From: Aspidiotus rigidus
Taxonomy: Eukaryota > Arthropoda > Insecta > Hemiptera > Diaspididae
Direction of reading: 5' to 3'
Assembly (NCBI GenBank): GCA_035079385.1
Contig: JAVHKY010000024.1
Location: forward strand, 1,550,001-1,614,000
DNA length: 64,000 nt
Translations under genes and position numbers: made by a program
Part shown: piece after piece, positions 46,306 through 57,700 of the stretch
Numbering within the stretch: position 1 is the first letter of the stretch
Layout of the letters: every line of letters starts with the position of its first letter
Notes under the pieces: model-generated
Told to the model about the DNA's origin: nothing
Seen by the model: only the letters and a program-made list of their open reading frames with translations
Databases searched by the model: none

Positions 46306-49064
46306 TTTGTTTCGTATTTTAACCAACTTGGCAGACGTTTCAATCAACTACATCGATTATTCAGCTGCCAATCTTCAAATTTGCAATAGAAGAAATATTA
46401 TAGCACGTCATGAGGTTGAACACACTGACGGTTTCTGGTACCGGTACTCGAGAATTTTGTAATATTTCGTAAAAATTTAGAAATAGAAACATCACTGACG
46501 CCCTGACAGTCACCGTATATTTATTACCGTGTTCAAAATTCACGAGATAAAAATTATTAAATTTATCCATCTTGGTCTGACAGAAATAAGAATGTTTCTT
46601 ACTGGGTAGTATGTACCGGTATTGCTTTTCTTGAGAGTGCAATCAAGTATTATAGGTACTCTACGTTTTATTATTCAATTTTGATTTCTGTAATAAAAAT
46701 TTGTGTTGACGCCTACTTTATTTTCTATTCTACTCAACTGCGGCGCACAAAATGTGATATGACAAATTATTCTGGCTGTTAAAATAAATATCAGTCGTTT
46801 TTGAAACTACGCTTTTATTGTCTTCGAGCAAACGAACGATCCCTAAAAAAAATTATTGTACATAGGTATTTTATCAAACGTTTCATTTACCGCATTATAT
46901 AGAAGTCAGAAAATCATGTAAATAGTCTAGCCTACTGCGTAGAAGTTTATCATCCCTATCAAAGTCTTAAAATCAAATATGAATATTTGTTATTCTTGTC
47001 CTTGTTCGGTAAATACATAGGCCTACAGAAGATAAAATGACTGATACTGAACTCGTACGTCACTTTTTCCCATGTTACAGCTAGCAAACAGTATTTTGTG
47101 AATTTACCTTTACTATACCTCACACAAATTAAAACTGATAGGAACACGAAAAATCCTTTAAAATTTTAAAAACCTGTGATGCAATATACGAGCACAGTAG
47201 CTATAATCCGAAACAATTACCGCTAAAACCGTAATAAAAATCAGAAATTAACATGTTCTTACCTAATTCAATTTCTTATAATCTTTTTCTTTCTCTTTTT
47301 CGCAACCAATAGAGAGTGATCTTCGTTCTCGTTGTTCAACGATGTCAACGGATCATAGGTAGAAGATGAGCATGTAAGATTTCTTTACATTGCATACCTA
47401 TTTTTAGATTCTATTACATTAAAATCATTCCAAATGAAACGATGGTGACGCGCACCATGAAAATGATTGTTAACTTAGAAAATGTCGATTCATTTGATAC
47501 CTAATTTAAGATAAGAAAATTTTGTAGGATAAAACGCAATCTTAGGAATCCGGAAACTGATATGACAATCCACTCGAAATACCAGTAATTATGATTTCGA
47601 AAAAAATTGTCGACCTTGTTCTTATAGTACCTGCATCTATTGTTAGTTAATTAGCAGTAATTCCAGACCCCTAGTGTTTTTAGAAGTTTATTCATTAATT
47701 TTCACCTTGCAAATTGAGTTTTTTTTTTTTTTTTTTTGTTCTGGTCGCATTTATTATTTTAATGACGAAAAGGAAACGAAGAAAAATGGAATTTTGAATT
47801 GAAAGAAAAAAATAGAAATCTAGTTAAAATATCTTTTAATGAGTGAGGTTTCACTATGTGAAAAATAATTTATTATTGTAACGTTCATATTATTTCTGTT
47901 TTTGCGAACTTTAAAAATCAATAGGTACGCATTATATTGGTGACAAGAGAAAGAAGAAAATAATATAATACTCGACTGATTTCTCTTGAAATAAGTTTCG
48001 ATTAGGTAACGATACTGAATGAAGATGCATTGCGACAAGATTTGCCAATGTTTATACGATTTGATATCATTTCGTTAGTATCTATACATTCACTGACCAT
48101 TCTATCTTTCGAGAAAGATTTTACTAGTACACCTTCAATAATTAAATAATACCTATGCCACTTACCAGTTTGATGTTTTATATTATACGATCTAGGTATG
48201 TTTTCTTAAAAAATACCGCTATTTTGTTAAATGCTGGAGGATGGTATTCTGAACAATCGACCATACTAAGTAGGTTGTGAGAAATTATTTGTTTCTCATA
48301 ATGATTAGTTAATACCATACGGACTTCAAATTTGTTATAATCTTCAATTTTAAAATCCTGTTATATCGCAATAAAAGTTTACGAATCTCCATAGTGAAAG
48401 ACGGCGATGCAAGTACCTACCTATAATTTATTTACATCGCAGTCTCACAGTTCTGCTGCAATTAACGGGCAATAAAAATGTTCCGTAGATTTATTTTTTT
48501 TGTAAAAATCAACATTTTTGTGAGTTATTTCGATATAATATTTCATAATTTCACCATAGTAAGGACTTCTAAATAGGTAATTAATACCTATACTATTGAA
48601 TTCAATGTAATATTCTATCATTTACGAATAATATATGTAAAAGTTTTATGTCTTTACGCTTTCTACGCTCCAAAATACTGGCTGTTGGGGAGTACGAAAA
48701 TTACATCATAGATAGTATAGACTAGAAATTGATATACATAGATACCTAATAGGTAGGTGGAAATGTTCACAGATTTAAAAGATGATAGGTAGCGACCGTT
48801 TTTTTTTTCAATCTTCCAATCTCCCTTTCAAATACCTACGTGACGTGTAATATGAGTGCTTGCTTTTCCAAAAATAAACTATTTAAAATTATCAAAATAC
48901 TTACTATCGATAACTAAGTTATACACGTGTATAACGGATAGACGATTAAATGTATAGATGCTTGATCGAGAACTTTTATGAGTTGCTCCACTGAAAGTCG
49001 AATGATAATTGCGATGAGCTGGAGGTTTTGATCATGTTGGCGTTGATAACTGATACATACCGTA

Positions 49065-49145
49065 TTTTTTCGATTATAATACGCAGGCAAGATTTGAAGA
49101 CCTCATTTTAGAATTTTTTTTATTACGCGAATATAAGACGCAGGG
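49065..49145. repeat. Fragment carrying TATAAGACGCA-type repeats
   Basis: CCGTATTTTTTCGATTATAATACGCAGG and, about 50 bp on, CGCGAATATAAGACGCAGGG share the phrase ATAAkACGCAGG. Repeats of this style occur in many animal genomes as non-autonomous elements. Ends and target duplication were not found. Confidence 0.35.
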
Positions 49146-51241
49146 TTAAATAGTAGGTATCGTAAAACGTTTTTCTTGTAACGTACTGAACTCGAAGGGG
49201 AAATATTATTCACAAACATTAACGAACACAAATCATATGCGAAATGATTGAATTTAGGAAGTTACCTACCTAAGTAACATGAAAAGCCTGCGATAATTTG
49301 TTTTGTTCTCTTTCTCGTTAGCTTATCTGCGATAATTGTGCAAAATTTTTCTGGTTTTATATTTTTTTCTCTCTCATCCTCATGCATCCTTCCGGTTCTC
49401 TACTTTGAGGATTTTGTACCCTTGTGGGGCATCCATTAATAACCCTGAGTCTTATAATATTTTTCGTTGTCACTTAGTGTAGGTAACAGTTTTCTTTATT
49501 ATTTTCAAAATCGTGGTGAACTGTTAGTGTTATCAGCCATTGGAATAAGGCGCTAGAATTGGAGTAGGGAAGTCTGAAGATATATAATGACGTAATAACT
49601 AAACATGACGGTCGTGATTGTCCTCACTCGTATTTATAGGGCTCTTGCACGGTATATTTCCTTACTTCAACTTCTTATGTAGTTACGAGCATCAAAGGAG
49701 ATATGCAAAACAGAATTTAATATTAAAAAAAAAATTTGACTTCATTTCACAAAATCATATTCAATGAAATCTTCTTTGTCAAAAACCAAGAGCGTTCATT
49801 ATTGGCTTTCTTGTCAAGTTCAAATCGTTTGTTTTATGTTTGTTGTAGGTTTTCATTTTTGAGTTTCTTCCCTTATAGGAGAAGAATATGGTACTTCTCA
49901 TATAGGATTTCAAGGACAGTTTAACCGTTTCTCTTAGTTTCACGGTGTTGAGTTCCCTGGACCAGCTGTTAAACCATGAAAAATTAACTTCCCAATATGC
50001 TACATAAATTCCATTGAAATGGTGTAAATGATTCCAGCTTATACCAAATTACACCCTAGAACAAAATTATTATGTGCAAACTAGGACCACCCAAAATTCA
50101 TAAACAGTTGCTTGGAACGCGATAGTCATAATTAAGTTTGGATTTCATTTTTTTCATCATGACTACATTTAGTAAGGTTTTCTGTGAACATACTCTCTCT
50201 AAACCTACGTTATTATTAAATTCAAAAGCTCTGATGAAGACGAAAATAAAAAACTAAAGAATTATCCTTTTCAGAATGTATTTCAATTTACCTTCAGTTA
50301 CACTTACGACGAATACTATGTACAAAGAAACTACTATTGTAAGGGAGAGGGAGAAACAGATACACGATTAATATTAATTTAAGTATTGTATTTACAATAA
50401 TTAACAATATTCTCGCGTGTTTTTTTTTTTTCAATATTGTTTTTGCGATTTTCATTCCTCCATGAAGGAAAAGCTTTCGAAAAACAAAGAACGAAAAAGA
50501 TTCACAAGAAACGGCGAAGTTGTGCCAATTTGTTCCGTTATTTCATAATCAAAAACACAAAATAGAGTACATTTTACGATACACATCAAAAAAGAATACA
50601 CAAATGTAAACAAAAATAATTGGCAAGAATATCTTTTAAATTAAGAGAGAAAAAAAAACTGTATGCGTTCTCTTTGACTTCGTATAATTTAAAAGTTATC
50701 ACATAAAGGCAATAAATTACACAAAAAATTCGATATTATTGTGAGCTACATAAAAAATATTATGATTTAGATACAAACTATCGTTGCATTCAACGATATA
50801 TTTTTATTTGACTAGTTACATCGTTTTTTTTTTTCTTTTCTTTCCTTTGTAAACGTGGGTGATTTTTATATTATAGTTTTATTTTGAAGAAGAAAAAAAA
50901 AATAGATACATAACAGAATATAAAATAAATTACTCTATAAAATTATTGGAGGAAATGGGGAGGGGAAAGGGGATTGGTAGATATTACTCACCGGCGAATT
51001 ATAGATATAGAGAACCATACAAAAATTTTGATTTTCGTTACCGATATACACATACAATGTGTTTATTACCGGTTTTGATTAACGAAATACAAATAAGATC
51101 AAAGTGGAAGATTTTCAATTTTCGCATACCTTCAACAACGAATTCAAATACGATCGCAGAGAAATCGTATGCATAAATTCATGAAAGTTATCCTCATGTC
51201 AGGCGTGCAAACGACTATCAAATAAGAAAAAAAAAAAAAAA

Positions 51242-51247
51242 TTTATT
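51242..51247 (-). promoter_or_regulatory. Candidate polyadenylation signal for ELOVL
   Basis: A minus-strand AATAAA lies about 180 nt past the stop codon. The downstream sequence is A/T-rich with several other possible signals, so the true 3' end could be further on. Confidence 0.3.
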
Positions 51248-51426
51248 CGAAGCTCTTCGATTCGTCAAACATCGGCAAAAAATCTAGACTTTGAACTTGT
51301 AGGTATCCAAAACAGAAATAACATCGATACGGAAACTTCCGTTTTATCACCTGGTAAATTTCTAGTACCGATGTAACACTCTATATCTATAATTTTATGA
51401 GAGCTATTCAGTCGATTATGGTTATC

Positions 51427-51702
51427 TTATTTTTTATTCGAGACGAACGCCCTGTTTCGTAACGATGATTCGTCAGCTGTGTAACTGTTGGTTTTTGGCG
51501 TACTTCCCGCCGGCTTTGGGTAAGCCTTTTTGGACGATTTGTCGTCGTCCGATGACGAAGTATCGTCGGTCACTGCTGGTAACATGCACGGGGTTTTCAT
51601 CTTCAACCAGCTTACGGACGAGGAAGTTTGGTTCTCCTCTTTCGGCTGGCTGGAGTCGTCGTCTTTCTTCTGTAAAGCTGTGGCCGCTTTTTCTGCTATC
51701 AA
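51427..51702 (-). CDS. ELOVL coding exon 8 (C-terminal tail)
   Basis: This exon encodes residues 262-352, a hydrophilic tail rich in Ser, Asp and Lys, followed by TAA. The acceptor is CAG at 51703-51705. The tail is longer than in minimal ELOVLs and has no recognisable domain. Confidence 0.88.
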   Translation of the reverse strand: MIAEKAATALQKKDDDSSQPKEENQTSSSVSWLKMKTPCMLPAVTDDTSSSDDDKSSKKAYPKPAGSTPKTNSYTADESSLRNRAFVSNKK

Positions 51703-54700
51703 CTGTGAACCGAATTAATTGATTGTATTAGTTCAAAAACCGTTGAATAGAAAGTTGTGTTTTTTAGCGGGGAACCCGCTATCCCTTTTGTTGGGGGTAC
51801 TTCCAGGAAATTTTCGTCCGCAATCGAGGTTGATGACGTCACGGAGAGGGAAGGGGACCTCCGAGCTATATATGATAAGAGCGGGACTTAGAACCTCTAG
51901 CCATATATGATAGGAGGGGGACTTGGAAAGACGACGGCTTCCTCGAAATTGCATCGCGTTCAAGTTGTCACGTCATGATTTTCAGGACTTGGAAAAACTT
52001 CAGGCTCTCGGGGACTCGGGACAGCGGGTTCCGCGCTGCCATTGCAGTCCTGCCATGGCATCTAATTTTTTTCTCTCTTTTCATTTCTCTTGGTCGTAAG
52101 CCGCCTGAATAGTATTAGTATTTGCAAAAGTCAAAAGTGAAGTTAATTTCCATAAATTTGAAGAAAAAAAAATCGGTAAGGAAGACAAAGTAGTGTATGA
52201 GGAGCATAAAAAATTCAAGACAGCCTACAAAACTAAATTATGAGCCTAAAAATTTATTTATATTTTTAATGGTTTTGCGATCTCCATAAGGAGAAAAAAT
52301 AATCCTCCCATTTCCCATGATCTTTCGAGCCTATACAAACTTACATAAAACTTTGGATATCCACGATAGCATCGACAAATGAGATTAATTCCCCAAAACA
52401 TCTGACAACTATCCCCATGTTTAAATGAGAGCGACAGTTCTCAACGAATGTTGAATTGACGGAGGGAAGTCTTTGAATTCAAGTATCAAATGATTTCGTT
52501 TTTAGTCTTCGCTGACTAAATATTTGACTTACTCTTTGTTTTTTGATGTACGCCTGTTTGTAGAAATCAGAGAACAAGAAGTAGAACATAACGGCGTGCA
52601 TTCCAATCCAGAATACGAAAGCTTTCGGGTAGTTGCAGTCGATGAACAACAATTGGAAGGCGTGGATGAATACTAGAATGAATTGAACCTGAAATTTGTA
52701 AAATTCTCGTTTTCATTAGCCTGAATAAAGTTTGTGGGCTTGAATAAACGCGAGGGTACTCACCATTTGAAGGGCGGTCAAATATTTCTTCCACCATAAG
52801 TATTTCTGCATTTGAGGTCCCATCGCAGCTAACATATAGTAAGCGTACATAATTATGTGCACGAATGTATTGAGTAAACCGAAGAATGTACTATGCCCTC
52901 CTAAAGAAACAAGAACAAAAATATTATTTTTGTGTTTCTAGTTTCCATACTTTTGTATGTAAAACCTTTAAAGAAGACAGTATAGTGGATCTAAGATCTC
53001 AAATTTTCTGTTTTCAGATAGATTGCCAAAATGGGGAAATTGCACGCTAAAAGCTGAGCTGAAGGTAGAGTAAGGCTATAGTAAATATGAGAGGGAGGTA
53101 CGAAATAGGCAATAGAAAAGCAAGAGAATATCCCATGATATTCGGTCGGCGAGTATTCGATTTCTACCTCAATCCTCCGTAGTTTCTCGCTACTAAACGA
53201 TAGACCGCAAGTAAGAATAGTTGTATAACCAGCCCGCCGTTCTCTGTAATCATGCAGTTTACCGCATCGAAAGGTATGCACTAAATTATTAAATCTACCT
53301 GGAGTGAATTTTACTCCAAACCAAACGCTCAGAGGCATGATACCGTGATGAATAACGTGCAGCGTTGTCACTTGATCGTATTTTTTCCGCAACACAAAGA
53401 AGAACTGAGGGAGAAAAAAACGCGTTATTTCACACATAACAAGAAAGAGAACATTTTTAAAAGAAAAAGTCATTTTTCTATCTTACCGTATCAAAAAATT
53501 CTGTGAATTTGGAAAAATAATACCACCAGCAACCTCTCGCGACCTGTAAAAAACAAGAAAAAATATATCTTCCGTAAGAAAGAAATCAGACGCAAAATTT
53601 ATGTAGAAAATTTTTTCAAGAAAATGATTTTAAGCTTTTAAGACAAGAGATATTTATAATTTTGAGCAATTTAATCTCTCGTCCTCACTCTCGTATTTTC
53701 AAAGAAGAGGTCCGGTGTTTCGACAATTATAAAAGTACAATTTGTAGCTTCAAAACGAGCTCAGGACAGGATAAAAGGATGTCCTGAACTCGACTTCTTT
53801 TCCCTTGCTGCGTTTGGCAAAATCCTTTCCATTCATTTAGGGTGATAAAGCCAGAAATTTCATATATTTTTTTGAAATATCCGTGGCGTATTATGCCAGG
53901 CTGTGTGATAACACCCTTCCGTCTCCTAAGTAAACTCTCAATTCAAATCTAGTGAGCTCCCTACTCTGGAAGAGGATGAAGGTTCTTTTTTCAAGTCAAT
54001 GTGCTCTACTCATTTTAATTATATGAATTTAGTTTGTATATTAAAGAAGATGATTTTTTTTTTGAAAATATCGTACATAAAAAAATTCCACCTCTCAGAA
54101 AAAAAAGTCGTTTGGAAGATTTACCCTGAAAAAATACTAATCATCGCACCTCAAATTAAACTGCATATATGATGTAATTATTATGGGAAGGAAGAGAGAT
54201 CTCGAAATTATAAAAATATTGTTGTTGGATTGTTTTTTTCTAATTGGGGGGGCAACAATTCTTTTGCTATGTTGGAGAGAAGAAGTAAAATGTTTCCGAA
54301 AATTTGACCCTCAATCAAAATGTTTGTTTAAATGCTCTACTGATCAAGTCAAAAAAGCTAAGAAAGTTTTGTGGCCAGAGATCTTCAATGTCAAAACGTC
54401 ACTCATAATGGCACGTGCCTAATTTATAAGCGACAATGCTAAAAATCTTTGGAGTGTCATTTTGGGGCTTCGAGCCAATGGAAAAGTTCTCCTAGCTTCC
54501 GTCATTGGAAAGTCTTTAAATTAGGCCGAAGGAATGGGAAATGCGCAAAGTTCTCGACATCCTATTTCTACGAAATATCATTTACTATCCGCTCGTGATT
54601 GGCGAGAATAATTGAAGATACAAAAAGTAATATCTATTGTAATTAACATTTTATGCTTCAAGAAGAATTTTCCCTCCTTTGTAACGCTTTTTATTGAAAA

Positions 54701-57700
54701 CAACATGAGCACAACAATTGTAGTAACTTTAACGAGTTACTTACTCTCAAAGCGTCAGGTGAATTGGAATAATCTACTGGTTCGCATCTTAAACTGTATC
54801 CATTCATCCAGGCAGCATCCATAGCCTGAAAGCGGAATAAAGACATGAAAAATAGAGAATGAAAATACGAGAAGTTTTCAACGAAAATTGACTTTCTTTA
54901 TTTAAATTCATTATCGCGACATCGACACTATTGAAATAAATGTTTTGCTTCAAACTCTCGAGAGTAAAATGCTTGAATTGTGTGAACGTCCTCAAATATC
55001 TATCACACACCCGTACCGGCCAGAACCACAAACTCTTCCTCCACTACAATAAACTAATCCGTTCCCAAATTGAATACGGTTCTCCAATTTACACCCACTT
55101 CAAAAACAACTTTTAATATTGCTGACCTCTATTCAATCTCCGGGCTTCAACTGGCCCTTGGTACACTACGCACCAGCCCTTCACTCAGTCTTGGCGGTGA
55201 GTCGTACGTTCTCCTTCTCTGTTACTGCACTCTTTTACTCACTGATAATTTTCTGGTCTCAGAAATGAAATACCCGAATCTTTCCATCTTCTCGAATACC
55301 CTCAACCCACGTAATTTATTCCTTCTGTCGCTTCAATTCTATTCAGGCACTCATCTCAAACCTGGACCTTCCTATTTTTTCAACCTCAACCATGATCTCA
55401 TACTTAATGAAATTCCCAAAACAGCAAATTTTATGTACAAAAAGCACATCAACAAAATCATCATCGTCATTCCTCCCACCTTTTCTGCTTCATGGACGGA
55501 TCCAAATCAGGACCTAGAAACAGATTTGCAGTCTTCATTCAGGGTAACATCTCATCCTTCAGTATGGAATTCATCACCGAATTCATCGCTGAATCACTTG
55601 TCTCCCTCTTCTCACACCGCTTCCTCTTTTTCCGCGGATTCCTTATTTCATCTGGTCCTCACTAATCCTTACTTGCTAAACAAGACCCTTCTTCTACCAA
55701 TTCTATCACCCAACGAATTTTCATTGTTATACACTCTTCAAGCTCGCCCTTATCCTCCGTCTTTTTTCTGTGGATCTTTCAGGAACAGGACGCAGTGGAC
55801 CTTGCTGCGAAGCAGTCACTGCGTTTACCATCCATAATCGAGCCCTCATCTCAACTAGTATTACTAGTTTCGCATCCTCTTCTCCTAACATGATGCTTGG
55901 TCCTCCTCACCCTCCAATAGGCTCCGACTTATTATATAAACTGCAATTCTTTAGTCTAATTCAAACCACGCCTCCCGACGAGAAGAAGTCATCCGAACCC
56001 GTCTCAGAACATCTCAGAATAAACCATACTCATATCACCCGCTCTTTTCGCTCTTCGTGCCTTCACTACAATGTGGACAATCTAATCGCTCAACACTTCT
56101 TCTTTTGACCAGGTCTCCGATATATACTGCCTCACCACTCTGCCCACCCTACATCACAAACTCCCTCTCAAACAATCATGGAAAAATCATTAGCAAATGA
56201 ACTACTTCCAACACACCCATTAACAGGGAACCTTTTCTATGAGGGGGGTTAAAAATTTTGGCGTCCCACTGTGGGCCGTCCGGCAAAAGTTGATCTGCCC
56301 TAATAAAAAATATAAACGTAACAAATTTCGACTTTCGAGCCATATTATATGATAAGAAGGGGACTTGTAAAAATTTCAAGCTATATTATCATAGAAAAAT
56401 GTAGACTCTTCAAGCAATTCCTAATGTCGGTTCCCTACGTTCCTTGTTCTACTTTTTCTTCGACCCTATCTAATTCATATTCATCCTTATTATCCCTACT
56501 GCCCTTTCCAAGCCCAGAACCCTAAGTATAGTTGCAAAGCTTGATATACTCGTAAATTGATGAAAAAAGAAACTCTTTTTCTTTCATTTATTTCTTCGAA
56601 ATTTTTAGTTCAATTTTATGACTACAGCGAGTATTACCCAGACTCTCTTTGGTTTAAAAACGTCAAGCGAACAGTTCTCCAGCCTTACTTTTATAACCCC
56701 TTCCTCGACTTTAACTAGTCTCGAAAAAAAAAAAAAAAAAAAAAAAACTGTATAATGATATTGACCATGTCGCTCGGCGCGCAATTTATAACCGGTTGAC
56801 GAAATCTTCATTTAGAATAATTTGCTCGCTAACCTTCAACTAGACACCTAATTATTCCCGATTGGAACCGGGTGGCTAAAAAGCTGCACAAATATATGGT
56901 ATTGCAAAAGTTTCTTTCACATTTCACTTTTCTTATACACGCTCCCCGAGTAGAAGTATGTATTTCAACAGCGAGTTCAACGTTAATCATCGCTGCTTTA
57001 TGCGAACCGGTTTCGCGTGATCATACTTGCCGCCGTCAATATTGAGACGTACAGCGACTGTATAAAATAAACAATATTATCCTACAAGCGAATATAGAGA
57101 TTATTCGAAAAATAGAATGATTAATGCGCGCCACGGTTAATTAGTCTAGGAGTGCGGCCGTGTAAAATAGAACTTCATATTCGCAAGATACGAGTAATTA
57201 GTTCGACGACCATCCGAGATGTGGGATTCGAAAATGCAACATAAGAATATAACGTGTGAACGCATTCGTGAAGGTGGCATAAAGAGAACGATTTACATTA
57301 TAGTTAGGAAAGAAAAGGAAAAAAATCGTTAACGTGCGGCCCTCGCGCGTTCTCTTCTTTCTTCTCCTCTCATTTATTAGCTTTTGCGTCATTCAGGCTT
57401 CAAATTTCGGCATCACAATCGACAAAAGTTGAGACAAGTTTCAAAATATATTCATGCATATAGCGGACCAGTATTTTTAATGGATTATAGTGGTCAAAAT
57501 CGAGTATGAATGAACGTGCTCCCGTTTGAAGACCCGTTCCTGCATATTTAAAGGAAAGTTGAGATTAAAAAATATGCAGCGTATTACAAATTCGGAGGTC
57601 ATCAACTTTGAATTTTGATCTCTTTGTAATCACTCTCCTCTAAAATAATTTTGCAGGCAGCTGACTAGTGTAAATATGCAGCGAAATAGGCTCTTACATG

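Larger units (their letters stand above)
46306..51426. other. AT-rich intergenic stretch downstream of ELOVL
   Basis: No gene or transposase was recognised in about 5 kb. It has frequent TAGGTACCTA-like phrases, a T run near 47,720 and a short dispersed-repeat signature near 49.1 kb. The part nearest 51.4 kb may be ELOVL 3' UTR. Confidence 0.45.

Noticed and set aside
52991..53473. 160-codon minus-strand frame
   Set aside because: It runs from intron 4 through ELOVL exon 5 into intron 5. Only 53,299-53,404 is coding by splice sites and motifs.
55070..55837. 255-codon plus frame as a host gene
   Set aside because: Its content matches the LINE copy E linker and RNase H region, so it is transposon sequence in an intron.
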